From assembly GCA_040389065.1 (NCBI GenBank), contig JAZKAR010000016.1:124001-188000 (forward strand): a stretch of DNA of 64,000 nt, in the 5' to 3' direction. The position numbers and the translations under genes are program-made. This stretch comes from JAZKAR01 sp040389065. GTDB lineage: Bacteria; Pseudomonadota; Gammaproteobacteria; Burkholderiales; Casimicrobiaceae. Positions 46,177 through 54,949 of this stretch are shown one piece after another (the stretch's first letter is position 1; each line of letters begins with the position of its first letter). Below the pieces are notes generated by a model. It was not told the origin of the DNA. It saw only the letters and a program-made list of their open reading frames with translations, and did not search any database.

Positions 46177-47274
46177 CTAGTGTTCAGGAAGTTCATAGCC
46201 TGTAGTTTCAAGGTGAAAACCTGCCATGCTTGGCATTTTTCTAGGCTTGGCTAGAAGACGCATTTTTTTGACCCCAAGATCTCGTAATATTTGTGCACCT
46301 ACACCGTAATGACGTAAATCGTTACCACTACATTTGAAGGCGTCGGGCTTAAGCACGCGCTGTGAAAGCATTTCAGAAGATTCATTTTGATACAATAAAA
46401 TCATAATTCCACTAGGAGCTTCTTTTAAGCGCTTAAGCGAAGCGGGAATAGACCATGAGTGTTGTTGGGCATTACTATGATCAAGAAAATCAATAAGAGA
46501 GGTAGGTTCATGAACACGAACAAGTGTTTCTTCGGTATCGCTAATGTCACCATGAATTAATACTAAATGTGTTACGCCTGAAAGTTTTTCTCGGTAAAGC
46601 TTCAGTAAAAATTCGCCTGCAAGCGTTTCTATAGGCCGTTCGCCGATACATTCTAGTAATCGTTCAGTGCGATGCCGATAATCGATAAGGTCAGCAATTG
46701 TTCCAATTTTTAAATTATGGTGTTCAGCAAAAATCATAAGGTCTGGCAAGCGTGCCATGGTTCCATCATCATTCATAATTTCACAAATGACTGATGCAGG
46801 GGTAAGGTTTGCTAAGCGTGCTAAGTCACAGCCTGCTTCTGTATGGCCTGCTCGCATTAATACCCCACCAGGAACAGCTGTAATAGGGAAAATATGACCA
46901 GGTTGAACAATATCTGTAGGTTTGCTAGTAGGATTTAATGCAGTACGAATGGTATGTGCTCGATCGGCAGCTGAAATGCCTGTAGTAACACCGGTTGCTG
47001 CTTCAATTGACACAGTAAAATTTGTGCCGTGAGAAGATTGGTTGGCACTTACCATGGGGCTAAGGTTCAGCCGTTGAGAATGTTCTTGGGTAAGCGTTAA
47101 GCAGATGAGGCCACGACCGTATTTAGCCATAAAGTTAATGGCTTGAGGCGTTACAAAATCGGCGGCTAAGACAAGATCACCTTCATTTTCGCGATCTTCT
47201 TCATCAACAAGAATAATCATTTCTCCACGCCGCAGCGCGTCCAATAAATCAGGAATAGGGGCTATAGCGGACAT
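46177..47274 (-). CDS. ribBA: 3,4-dihydroxy-2-butanone-4-phosphate synthase with degenerate GTP cyclohydrolase II domain
   Basis: The N-terminal half (residues 1-205) is an intact RibB. It shows EMIILVDEEDRENEGDLVLA, FMAKYGRGLICLTLT and RAGHTEAGCDLARLANL. The C-terminal half keeps the RibA fold (for example KPDAFKCSGNDLRHYGVGAQ and ILRDLGVKKMRLL) but lacks the Cys cluster that binds zinc in true GTP cyclohydrolase II. Only the RibB activity is therefore expected. A separate ribA must lie elsewhere. No FMN riboswitch precedes it; tRNA-Arg is 30 bases upstream. Confidence 0.93.
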   Translation of the reverse strand: MSAIAPIPDLLDALRRGEMIILVDEEDRENEGDLVLAADFVTPQAINFMAKYGRGLICLTLTQEHSQRLNLSPMVSANQSSHGTNFTVSIEAATGVTTGISAADRAHTIRTALNPTSKPTDIVQPGHIFPITAVPGGVLMRAGHTEAGCDLARLANLTPASVICEIMNDDGTMARLPDLMIFAEHHNLKIGTIADLIDYRHRTERLLECIGERPIETLAGEFLLKLYREKLSGVTHLVLIHGDISDTEETLVRVHEPTSLIDFLDHSNAQQHSWSIPASLKRLKEAPSGIMILLYQNESSEMLSQRVLKPDAFKCSGNDLRHYGVGAQILRDLGVKKMRLLAKPRKMPSMAGFHLETTGYELPEH

Positions 47275-47304
47275 GAAAATACCAAAATGAGGATTTTTTT
47301 AATA

Positions 47305-47381
47305 TGGTGCGCCCGGCAGGATTCGAACCCACGACCCCTTGGTTCGTAGCCAAGTACTCTATCCAACTGAGCTACGGGCGC
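47305..47381 (-). tRNA. tRNA-Arg (anticodon ACG)
   Basis: 77 bases with encoded CCA. The acceptor stem GCGCCCG pairs with CGGGCGC. The D-loop AGCTCAGTTGGATAGAGT, anticodon loop CTACGAA and T-loop GGGTTCGAATCC are all normal. Confidence 0.97.
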
Positions 47382-47459
47382 TTACTGGAATATACAGCAA
47401 CGAATGCGCTGTATGGTTGAGCATTCTAAAGAAGAGTTAGCTAACCGTCAAGAATTTAT

Positions 47460-47999
47460 TTAACATTTACGGTGTTTCTCCATTCGTTCAAGGTATAAGC
47501 TACCGACTAAACTTTCGCCTACCACGCTAGAGAAAGGAAATTCTGAAATTTGGCCAGTCTGTTGATACCCTAAACGATTATAAAAAAGGATAAGATCATT
47601 TCTTAAGGTAATTACTTCTAAAACATAGGTTTGGGCGCCAAATGTTAGGCGCGAGTATTCTTCTATCTCAGCAAACATTCTTCTGCCAATTCCGCGGCTT
47701 TGAAATTTGGGTTCCACGGCAAGCATGCTAAGGTACGATTCTTGATGATTTAGTTTTTCTACGCACATTGATGCAACAATATTGTCATGTGATAAGGCTA
47801 CCAAAATGGCTATATTTGGTTTGTTAATAATATCAATAATATGATTTTTTTCGATGCGATTTCCAGAAATCAAATGAGCTTCATTAGACCAGCCTGCTGT
47901 GTCGCTACCATCACGGTAAGCCATGTTCACAATACGTTTAATTGTATCGGCATCTTCTATGCGTGCTGATCGAAAACTAAGGTTAAGCGTTTCTTCCAT
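47460..47999 (-). CDS. GNAT family N-acetyltransferase
   Basis: The 179-residue protein is a single GNAT domain. The acetyl-CoA-binding motif A reads LAVEPKFQSRGIGRRMFAEI, and the C-terminal VLEVITLRNDLILFYNRLGYQQTGQI is the usual motif B. The substrate is unknown. Monocistronic. Confidence 0.88.
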   Translation of the reverse strand: MEETLNLSFRSARIEDADTIKRIVNMAYRDGSDTAGWSNEAHLISGNRIEKNHIIDIINKPNIAILVALSHDNIVASMCVEKLNHQESYLSMLAVEPKFQSRGIGRRMFAEIEEYSRLTFGAQTYVLEVITLRNDLILFYNRLGYQQTGQISEFPFSSVVGESLVGSLYLERMEKHRKC

Positions 48000-48249
48000 G
48001 GTACATCCTTGCGGCGCTATCAGGGTTGGATAACATATAGCTTAGCAAGTTATTCATGCTCGGTGTAGTAGCAGCCGCAATTGCAGAAGTTTAAAATTTT
48101 GCAGGCTTCTACGGTTAGCAATGCATGGCCTTGTATTTAACTAGCGTATAATTGAAAAATTAAGATAGGGCTTTCGCTCCCTTTACTACCAGCCCTGTAG
48201 CATCTTGGCGTACTTGAGTAGGTTGCCGGAATAGTTTTGCATAAGTTTT

Positions 48250-48366
48250 TAGAGGTTACGAAGTTGGGTTTTCTCGGCGTGGGACGCCCCGCGTTATAGC
48301 AACTTTGTCGTATGCTTGTACTGTCTGTGTTGCTATGCGGGCCAGAGCCCAACTGCGTAACTTCTA
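48250..48366 (+). repeat. Intergenic MITE-like repeat, copy D
   Basis: The ends TAGAGGTTACGAAGTTGGG and CCAACTGCGTAACTTCTA are inverted with few changes. The interior holds CTCGGCGTGGGACGCCCCGC and GTACTGTCTGTGTTGC. TTTT flanks both sides. It lies in the 403-base divergent spacer between the GNAT and ABC genes; the rest of that spacer shows no gene. Confidence 0.85.
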
Positions 48367-48402
48367 ATTTTATAAAATTCATTTTGTTCGATAGGGCTGT
48401 AA

Positions 48403-50181
48403 ATGACGACCCATTCTTCTCTCAGTAAGCTTTTTCAGCATGCACGTAAGTATCAGCGTGATGCTATTCAGGCTTCTGCCTACTCTGCATTAAATAAATT
48501 TTTTGATGTCTTGCCAGAAGTTTTAATAGGGGTTGCTGTAGATATAGTGGTACGAAAAGAGCAATCCTTTTTGGCAAATCTTGGTATTCAAAGTATTGAA
48601 CATCAATTAATATGGCTAGGGGCGCTCACTGTTATTATTTGGGCAGGCGAATCTCTTTTTCAATATCTATATTCAGTAAAATGGCGTGATTTAGCGCAAG
48701 CTTTGCAGCACGATTTAAGATTAGAAGCATATGATCGTGTACAAAAGCTTGAAATGGCATGGTTTGAGTCTAAAAAAAGCGGTCAGTTATTAGCTACATT
48801 GAATGACGATATTAATCAATTAGAACGTTTTTTAAATAGTGGTATTAATTCCATTATTCAGGTGATATTCTCTTCTATTTTAGTGTCGGCAGTATTTTTT
48901 ATACTCGCTCCTAAATTGGCAATGGTTGCTATTTTTCCTATTCCCTTAGTTTTATATGGAACCTTTTGGTTTCAGAAAAGACTAGCCCCTTATTATGCTT
49001 CGGTTAGAGACTCTGCAGGCCATATAAATAGCCGCCTGAATAATAATCTTTATGGTATCGCAACAATTAAGAGCTATACCGCTGAGAGTTGGGAAACCGC
49101 ACATGTCAGACAGGCAAGCGAGGCCTACTTATTAACAAATAGCGCAGCTATTCGCTTTTCAAGTGCTATTACTCCCATTATTCGAATGGCGGTTTTATTG
49201 GGGTTTGTAGCAACATTAGTTTATGGCGGATGGATGGCGATAAAAGGGGAGATTGCTGTAGGTAGTTATAGTGTTTTAGTTTATCTTACACAGCGCTTAC
49301 TTTGGCCATTAACAGGGTTAGCAGAAATAGCCGATTTATATCAGCGATCAATGGCATCTGTAGATAGAGTATTAAGCCTTGTTAATACCCCTATCGGTAT
49401 TGCTTATGAAGGACGTTTTGTCGATCATAAACATATCAAAGGTGATCTTTCATTTAATGGCGTGAGTTTTAGTTATGGTGAACAAAATACATTAACGAAT
49501 ATTAATCTTAATATTCCTGCTGGCAAAACGATTGCTTTTGTAGGCACTACGGGTTCTGGAAAAAGTACATTAATTAAATTGTTATTAAGATTTTATGTGC
49601 CCCAACAAGGTTCTATTTTAATGGATGGCATTGATATCTCTACCTTAGACTTACAAGAGATGAGGCGAGCAATTGGCTATGTATCGCAAGAGTCTTTTTT
49701 AACAGATGGCACTGTTTCTGAGAATATTGCTTATGGTTTACCTGATGCTAGGATTGAAGATATTGAGCATGCGGCAATAGCGGCTGAAGCCCATGAGTTT
49801 ATTGCAAGTTTGCCTCAAGCATATAATACCCCTGTAGGTGAAAGAGGCATGAAATTGTCAGGAGGCCAGCGCCAGCGCATTGCGCTAGCACGTGCAATTT
49901 TGAAAAATCCTCCTATATTAATTTTAGATGAAGCCACAAGCGCTGTTGATAATGAAACAGAAGCAGCAATCCAGCGTTCTTTAAACACGATCTCAAAGGG
50001 TAGAACGACCCTGGTTATTGCGCATCGGTTATCAACAGTACGGCAGGCAGATTGTATTTATGTTTTAGATAAAGGCGAACTTGTAGAATCAGGATCTCAT
50101 TCTCAATTATTGGCGCATAATGGTTTTTATGCAGCCTTATGGAGATTGCAAACAGGGGAGCTGGCTGAATTAGCTGAATAA
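48403..50181 (+). CDS. ABC exporter (multidrug/lipid type)
   Basis: The 592-residue half-transporter has six membrane helices (about 20-320). The ATPase has Walker A GTTGSGKST, signature LSGGQRQRIALARAIL and Walker B ILILDEATSAVD. The substrate cannot be deduced. It differs from MsbA at the N-terminus (KLFQHARKYQRDAIQASAYS). MITE-like copies flank it on both sides. Confidence 0.85.
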   Translation: MTTHSSLSKLFQHARKYQRDAIQASAYSALNKFFDVLPEVLIGVAVDIVVRKEQSFLANLGIQSIEHQLIWLGALTVIIWAGESLFQYLYSVKWRDLAQALQHDLRLEAYDRVQKLEMAWFESKKSGQLLATLNDDINQLERFLNSGINSIIQVIFSSILVSAVFFILAPKLAMVAIFPIPLVLYGTFWFQKRLAPYYASVRDSAGHINSRLNNNLYGIATIKSYTAESWETAHVRQASEAYLLTNSAAIRFSSAITPIIRMAVLLGFVATLVYGGWMAIKGEIAVGSYSVLVYLTQRLLWPLTGLAEIADLYQRSMASVDRVLSLVNTPIGIAYEGRFVDHKHIKGDLSFNGVSFSYGEQNTLTNINLNIPAGKTIAFVGTTGSGKSTLIKLLLRFYVPQQGSILMDGIDISTLDLQEMRRAIGYVSQESFLTDGTVSENIAYGLPDARIEDIEHAAIAAEAHEFIASLPQAYNTPVGERGMKLSGGQRQRIALARAILKNPPILILDEATSAVDNETEAAIQRSLNTISKGRTTLVIAHRLSTVRQADCIYVLDKGELVESGSHSQLLAHNGFYAALWRLQTGELAELAE

Positions 50182-50193
50182 GCAGTTAAGTAT

Positions 50194-50281
50194 AAGTTTA
50201 AAAATTAGGTAGTTAGATTCTCTCGACGTGTGGGCAACTTGCCGAAAATGAACTCAACTATGTAACTTTTAAAGTTTAAAA
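50194..50281 (+). repeat. Intergenic MITE-like repeat, copy E (internally shortened)
   Basis: TTAGGTAGTTAGATTCTCTCG on the left and CTCAACTATGTAACTTTTAA on the right keep the family ends, but only about 70 bases remain, with the CAACTTGCCG core and no 3' half. The ten bases AAGTTTAAAA flank it directly (50194-50203 and 50272-50281). Confidence 0.7.
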
Positions 50282-50310
50282 TTTTAGATTGTTGTTTATT
50301 TCAACATATC

Positions 50311-50344
50311 GTTAATTTGGAGGCAGATCTACCTCCAAATTAAC
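50311..50344. terminator. Perfect 13-bp hairpin between convergent genes
   Basis: GTTAATTTGGAGG and CCTCCAAATTAAC pair perfectly across an eight-base loop that itself contains AGATCT. No long U tract follows, so it is either a bidirectional terminator or a protein site. Confidence 0.6.
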
Positions 50345-50354
50345 CGTTTAGTGA

Positions 50355-50717
50355 TTAGTGAGTATTTCCATAAATAGGTACACGAACGCGCGTTGTTACC
50401 ATTTTGCATTTATGAACAGTACGCGTATTTCTTTTTCTAGAAATACTGTTACCTACCATGGCACCTGTACCTGCACCAATAGCTGTTGTTGCAAATCGAG
50501 CATTCCCGCCGCCGATTTGGCTTCCTAAAAGCCCTCCTGCAACACCGCCAATGACTGCGCCTGTGTAGTCTCTAGTCTGAGGTTGAATTGTTTGAGTCCA
50601 GCATTTGCGCTGGGGCTTTTTAACGATTTTGTAGCCCACGATCTCGCTATGAGCATACGTATAAGGGATCGAGGCACAAGTGAAGAGGGCTATCAAAAGT
50701 AAGAGCTTCTTTTTCAT
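50355..50717 (-). CDS. Exported glycine-zipper (17 kDa antigen-like) protein
   Basis: 120 residues from the ATG behind AAGGAT; the frame extends 21 codons upstream. A signal peptide (MKKKLLLLIALFTCASIPYTYA) is followed by a periplasmic part. That part has GAVIGGVAGGLLGSQIGGG and AIGAGTGAMVGNSI, two glycine-zipper helices of the Rick_17kDa/2TM family. Such proteins sit in or on the outer membrane. Two cysteines (KCWTQ and HKCKM) flank the zipper. The exact role is unknown. Confidence 0.82.
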   Translation of the reverse strand: MKKKLLLLIALFTCASIPYTYAHSEIVGYKIVKKPQRKCWTQTIQPQTRDYTGAVIGGVAGGLLGSQIGGGNARFATTAIGAGTGAMVGNSISRKRNTRTVHKCKMVTTRVRVPIYGNTH

Positions 50718-50810
50718 GTTGATATCCTTTTTTATAGAAGTTATTGAAAATAACGATTTATGATAAATGATTGTTGACATGCTGTCTGTTCAGACCAGTT
50801 TACGAATCAT

Positions 50811-50925
50811 TCAAGTTGCGTAGTGAAGCTATCTTAGCGTGTTGGCAGATTGCCAACCCAGTACTGCGTGAATTGCCAGGCGGGGCATCCCAGGCTTTGC
50901 GTACATTTAACTTCGTCACTTCTAT
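50811..50925 (+). repeat. Intergenic MITE-like repeat, copy F (diverged)
   Basis: It keeps AGCGTGTTGGCAGATTGCC, GCGTGAATTGCCAGGCGGGG and CATCCCAGG of the core and ends TTCGTCACTTCTATAG. The left terminus (AAGTTGCGTAGTGAAG) is rearranged. It fills the divergent spacer before the TSUP gene. Confidence 0.65.
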
Positions 50926-50949
50926 AGTAGTTGGTATAAGGTTTAGAAA

Positions 50950-51714
50950 ATGATTATTACATTACCATTAAATACAATGTTATTAATTGCGGCAGGAGGT
51001 TGTTATGCAGGAATCCAAAATGCATTAGCAGGGGGCGGTTCTTTTATAACCTTTCCAACCTTAATGCTGGCGGGGTTGTCTCCGCTTTCAGCTAATATCA
51101 GTTCTACACTTGCGCTTTTTCCAAGTCAAATTACCTCAGGAATGGTCGGGCGTAAACATGTGGCAGGGGTAGGGGAGCTATCGTTTCGTGATTTAATGCT
51201 GATTAGCATCGTGGGAGGGCTAATAGGCGGCGTGTTATTGCTTTCTACACCGGCACGTTTTTTTGAAAAACTAGTGCCTTGGCTAGTGCTATTTGCCACC
51301 AGTGTTTTTGCATGGGGAAGTTTTCGCTCAAGATCTCTGGTAGTTGTCCAAGGGGTTTCTAAACCAACCTTAGCCATCACTCAATTATTGATTTCTATTT
51401 ATGGAGGGTATTTTGGAGGGGGAATTGGTTTTTTAATGTTGGCAGCATTAACCGTGGCAGGGCAAAGCGTTAAAACCGCTGCAGCAACAAAAAACGTATT
51501 AGCAATTGCTATGAATGCTTCCGCAGTTGCCTTATTTATCTTTTCAAAAGAGGTAAATTGGAGTGCAGTGCTTGCTCAAACAATTGGAGGAATTGCAGGG
51601 GGAATTATTGGTGGGCTGCTTATCAGTCGTGTACCTGAAAAAGCGCTTAGATTATTTATTGTTATCGTTGGGTCACTGTTAACAGTGTGGTTATTTCTCA
51701 GAACGTATTTGTAG
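50950..51714 (+). CDS. TSUP (TauE/SafE) family membrane transporter
   Basis: TSUP proteins export sulfite or sulfonates, or move other small anions. The 254-residue protein has about eight membrane segments in two repeats. The family signature GIQNALAGGGSFITFPTLML is at residues 21-40, and GGYFGGGIGFLMLAALTVAG is its counterpart in the second half. The substrate is not known. There is no sulfur-metabolism neighbour. Confidence 0.88.
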   Translation: MIITLPLNTMLLIAAGGCYAGIQNALAGGGSFITFPTLMLAGLSPLSANISSTLALFPSQITSGMVGRKHVAGVGELSFRDLMLISIVGGLIGGVLLLSTPARFFEKLVPWLVLFATSVFAWGSFRSRSLVVVQGVSKPTLAITQLLISIYGGYFGGGIGFLMLAALTVAGQSVKTAAATKNVLAIAMNASAVALFIFSKEVNWSAVLAQTIGGIAGGIIGGLLISRVPEKALRLFIVIVGSLLTVWLFLRTYL

Positions 51715-51823
51715 TATTTTTACGTGTCGGGCTTAGGCATTTTAGCTGAATCATAATGGAGTTATGTCATGCTATCTATACTAAATTTTACTATATCTTT
51801 ATAGAGTTCTGGGCTGCAATTCA

Positions 51824-52486
51824 ATGATTATTCTTGATATTGATGATACTTTGTTAGATCATTCTGGGGCTGAATTAAACGCTGCGACACAATTCGGTTT
51901 TAAATTTGCCAGCAGCATTCCTGGCTACGAAGAGTCTACTTTTCCATTAGCTTGGCAAACTATTTCAAAAAAGCATTTTGTCGATTTTTTAGCAGGAAAA
52001 ATAAGCTTTCAAGAACAAAGATGCAGGCGAATCCGTGACATATTCCACGATGAATCTATATCTAAAGAAAAAACAGATATTCTATTTAATATTTACCTGC
52101 AATACTATGAAGACTCTTGGGAAATTTTTCCTGATGTTTTACCATTCATTGAAAAACATAGCATTCAAGGTATTGGAATAGTATCTGATGGTTCACAAGC
52201 TCAACAAGAAGCTAAATTGAAAGCAATGGGCATTTATTCTGTTGTAAGTTTTGTTATTACCGCAGAATCATTGGGTATATGCAAACCAGATCCACGTCTG
52301 TTTCATCATGCTTGTTCAATGGCTAAGAAACGACCTTCTGAAGCATGCTATATCGGAGATAACCTACAAAAAGATGCGCTTGGTGCAACTGCTGCAGGAT
52401 TAAGAGGAATATGGTTAAACCGAAAAGGCAAAAAAATTTCTGGTACTGTAGAAACTATACAAAGCTTATCTGAGTACTTGCCCTAA
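51824..52486 (+). CDS. HAD family phosphatase (YjjG-like)
   Basis: The 220-residue protein has the four HAD motifs: DIDDTLLDH (Asp5 nucleophile, Asp7 acid), VSDGSQ, KPDPRLF and YIGDNLQKDALGA. A helical cap lies between motifs I and II (about residues 15-90). The layout is like YjjG or similar nucleotide or sugar phosphatases. The substrate is inferred only broadly. Confidence 0.88.
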   Translation: MIILDIDDTLLDHSGAELNAATQFGFKFASSIPGYEESTFPLAWQTISKKHFVDFLAGKISFQEQRCRRIRDIFHDESISKEKTDILFNIYLQYYEDSWEIFPDVLPFIEKHSIQGIGIVSDGSQAQQEAKLKAMGIYSVVSFVITAESLGICKPDPRLFHHACSMAKKRPSEACYIGDNLQKDALGATAAGLRGIWLNRKGKKISGTVETIQSLSEYLP

Positions 52487-52498
52487 TAATAAATGATG

Positions 52499-52543
52499 CT
52501 AAGCGCTGTATCTCTGTCTTAAGTCTTTCTAGCGCTTAGTTTT
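52499..52543. terminator. Terminator between HAD gene and hemH
   Basis: CTAAGCGCT (52499-52507) pairs with AGCGCTTAG (52531-52539), followed by TTTTC. Convergent genes on both sides. Confidence 0.6.
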
Positions 52544-52558
52544 CTGCAAGGTTAAAAT

Positions 52559-53674
52559 TTAAAAGGTAGCTCCTAATTTTTGCGCACGCTCAAGAGAATG
52601 CTGTAAATCTTGAACCGTAGGCGTAGGCTGCGGTAGCCATCCCTGTAATTCTTGCATACAAAGTTCTGCAAGAGCATTGATCCATTCAGGGGTATCATTA
52701 AGTGCAGAAATATAATGATATTCCTTTCCTCCAGCACTTAAAAAATCATTTTTTCCTTCCATCGCGATTTCTTCCAACGTTTCTAAACAATCGCTGACGA
52801 AACCAGGACAAAATATATCAACTCTTTTCGTGCCTTGGCTAGCAAGTGCATGCAGAGTATCGGTGGTATACGGTTGCAGCCATTCTGTGCGCCCGAAGCG
52901 TGATTGAAAGCTAATGCGATATTGCGAAGGTTCTAATTTAAGCTCTTCGATTAATAAACGTCCTGTTTTTTGGCAAAAGCAAAAATAGGGATCACCTTTT
53001 TCTAAGGCAAACCGAGGGATGCCATGAAAAGATAAAACTAAAACGTCGCCTCTACCAAATTGCTCCCAGTACCGCCGAATTTTATTCGCAAGAGCTAAAA
53101 TATAGGGAGAAAAGTCATGGTAGCTTGTAATGGTTCTAATAGCAGGCTGCCAACGATAGTGTTGCAATGTATCAAAAAGAGCATCATGAGCGCTGGCGGT
53201 AGTACTAGCGGCATATTGAGGGTAAAGCGGTACGCTTAGGATTTTTTGGCACCCCTCTTCACGAAGCTCTTGTAGGCCTTGAGGAATTGAAGGGTTGCCA
53301 TATCGCATGGCGAGTTTGATAGAAACACACTCTGAAGATATCCCGATGGCTCTAAGCTTCTCTCCTAAATAACCAGTCAGCAAATTAGCCTGTTTGCGGC
53401 TATTAACTAATAAAGGTGATCCTTCAGGCGTCCAAATTAGCTTATATTTTGCAGCTGATTTAGGTGATCTAAATGGTAAAATAATACCGTGTAAAATAAA
53501 AAACCAAATAAATTTAGGAATTTCGACTACTCGAGGATCGCTTAAAAATATTCGTAAGTAGTTTCTAACAGCAGTTGTATCGGGATGATCAGGTGTGCCC
53601 AAGTTAATAAGTAATATGCCAATTTTTAATGGCTTATTGTGTTGAAATGATTGGGTATTTTTAGAGGGCTTCAT
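52559..53674 (-). CDS. hemH: Ferrochelatase
   Basis: It inserts Fe2+ into protoporphyrin IX, the last step of heme synthesis. The 371-residue protein has GILLINLGTPDHPDTTAVRNYL at the start, the metal-site His in LSFHGIPRFALEKGDPY, SFQSRFGRTEWLQPYT and the Glu of CPGFVSDCLETLEEIA. Length is typical of betaproteobacteria. It is monocistronic. Confidence 0.96.
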   Translation of the reverse strand: MKPSKNTQSFQHNKPLKIGILLINLGTPDHPDTTAVRNYLRIFLSDPRVVEIPKFIWFFILHGIILPFRSPKSAAKYKLIWTPEGSPLLVNSRKQANLLTGYLGEKLRAIGISSECVSIKLAMRYGNPSIPQGLQELREEGCQKILSVPLYPQYAASTTASAHDALFDTLQHYRWQPAIRTITSYHDFSPYILALANKIRRYWEQFGRGDVLVLSFHGIPRFALEKGDPYFCFCQKTGRLLIEELKLEPSQYRISFQSRFGRTEWLQPYTTDTLHALASQGTKRVDIFCPGFVSDCLETLEEIAMEGKNDFLSAGGKEYHYISALNDTPEWINALAELCMQELQGWLPQPTPTVQDLQHSLERAQKLGATF

Positions 53675-53792
53675 GGTGGCATTCTAGAGTGCGTAATGCA
53701 TATTCTAAAGGGGTTCTGAAGGTAGCATAATAATCTTAAATGAGCACTTATAAACAATGTTGAACAATCACAACAATCAAGTTCTTTAGGCA

Positions 53793-53821
53793 TTGACTTC
53801 CTGATAGGAGCTAGCTATAGT
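53793..53821 (+). promoter_or_regulatory. Sigma-70 promoter of the cold-shock gene, long leader
   Basis: TTGACT, exactly 17 bases, then TATAGT. Transcription should start near 53828, leaving a leader of about 150 bases before the ATG at 53978, as is usual for cspA-type mRNAs whose leader folds according to temperature. Confidence 0.7.
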
Positions 53822-53977
53822 GCTTGCAACACTCGCTCGTATCAAGGGTGTGTCTTGGCGGTATCATACTGTGTCTTGCTTCTTAGAAGCCGATGGGTTC
53901 GATCTACCTCAGTTGCCTTCCTTGAGCGTTAGTGTTATCGGGCAGACGCCCAGTATTTTTTAAAAAAGGAAAGTAAT

Positions 53978-54187
53978 ATGAGCAGCCAATTCGGTAAAGT
54001 TAAATGGTTTAACGAATCCAAAGGCTTTGGTTTTATCACTCCTGATCAAGGTGGTGACGATTTATTTGCCCATTTCAGTGAAATTCAAAGCTCCGGTTTT
54101 AAGACTCTTGCTGAAAACCAACGTGTTCAGTTTGAAGTATCACAAGGTAAAAAAGGCTTGCAAGCCACGAACATTCGTATTGCTTAA
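53978..54187 (+). CDS. cspA: Cold-shock protein (CspA family)
   Basis: This RNA/ssDNA-binding protein is 69 residues long. RNP1 reads KGFGFITP and RNP2 DLFAHFSEI, in the usual order. GAAAGTAATATG gives a good ribosome site. It could be a constitutive paralogue; the long leader suggests temperature control. Confidence 0.94.
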   Translation: MSSQFGKVKWFNESKGFGFITPDQGGDDLFAHFSEIQSSGFKTLAENQRVQFEVSQGKKGLQATNIRIA

Positions 54188-54242
54188 GTCTTACTTTAAG
54201 AGTTGTTTCAATGTTAGTTAAACAATTCTTAAAATAAAGTAT

Positions 54243-54279
54243 AGCCAGATTAAAGCTTTGGTTTTAATCTGGCTTTTTC
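54243..54279 (+). terminator. Terminator of the cold-shock gene
   Basis: AGCCAGATTAAA pairs with TTTAATCTGGCT and is followed by TTTTTC. Confidence 0.9.
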
Positions 54280-54409
54280 AATGGCAAATGTTATTAATAA
54301 ATATACCGCATACCATGTTAGTTTTAGTATCGTGTATTTATATTAATATTCTGCATTCCTTACCTCCACGTTTAAATGTAGTGAAGGTGAGATAATCCCG
54401 AAAGATTAC

Positions 54410-54670
54410 ATGGCAAAAGAAGAAGTTCTTGAAATGATTGGTATAGTGGCTGAAGTGCTTCCTGATACTCGTTTTCGTGTTCGATTAGAAAATGGTACAG
54501 AAGTTGCAGCCTATGCATCAGGCAAAATGAGAAAACACCGCATTAGGATTCTTGCTGGTGATAAAGTTACTCTTGAAATGTCACCCTATGACCTTTCAAA
54601 AGGGCGTATTAGTTTTCGACATAAAGATGATCGCTCATCGCCTCCTTTCCAGCCTTCAAATAATAATTAA
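54410..54670 (+). CDS. infA: Translation initiation factor IF-1
   Basis: IF-1 blocks the A site during initiation. The 86-residue OB fold has VRLENGTEVAAYASGKMRKH, IRILAGDKVTLEMSPYDLSKGRI and the betaproteobacterial tail SFRHKDDRSSPPFQPSNNN. It is longer than the 72-residue enterobacterial form. Many betaproteobacteria carry two infA copies, and this looks like the longer, separately encoded type. Confidence 0.93.
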   Translation: MAKEEVLEMIGIVAEVLPDTRFRVRLENGTEVAAYASGKMRKHRIRILAGDKVTLEMSPYDLSKGRISFRHKDDRSSPPFQPSNNN

Positions 54671-54749
54671 TTCAGGGTATAGCTCCCTAATTAAGACGAA
54701 GATGTAAGGGTTGTTAAGAGTGTTACGAAAACTCTGATGTACTAAGTAT

Positions 54750-54806
54750 AAAAAATCTGCAAAACAAAATTTTAATAAAAAAATTTGTTTTATTGCGGAT
54801 TTTTTG
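54750..54806 (+). terminator. Terminator after infA
   Basis: An imperfect AT-rich hairpin, AAAAAATCTGCAAAACAAA with TTTGTTTTATTGCGGATTTTTT, ending in a T tract. Confidence 0.6.
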
Positions 54807-54949
54807 TGTTTATTTTTATTTATTGATATTGGCTTTTAAAAATATACTTATAAAAAGCCAACATTAACACTGTCATGAATAAAATTAAACACTATCATAT
54901 GGTTTGATGCTTATTTATTAAAGATTATATTCAAAAACCTTTAATTGCA

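Noticed and set aside
47275..47304. FMN riboswitch before ribBA
   Set aside because: Only 30 bases separate ribBA from tRNA-Arg, too short for the element.
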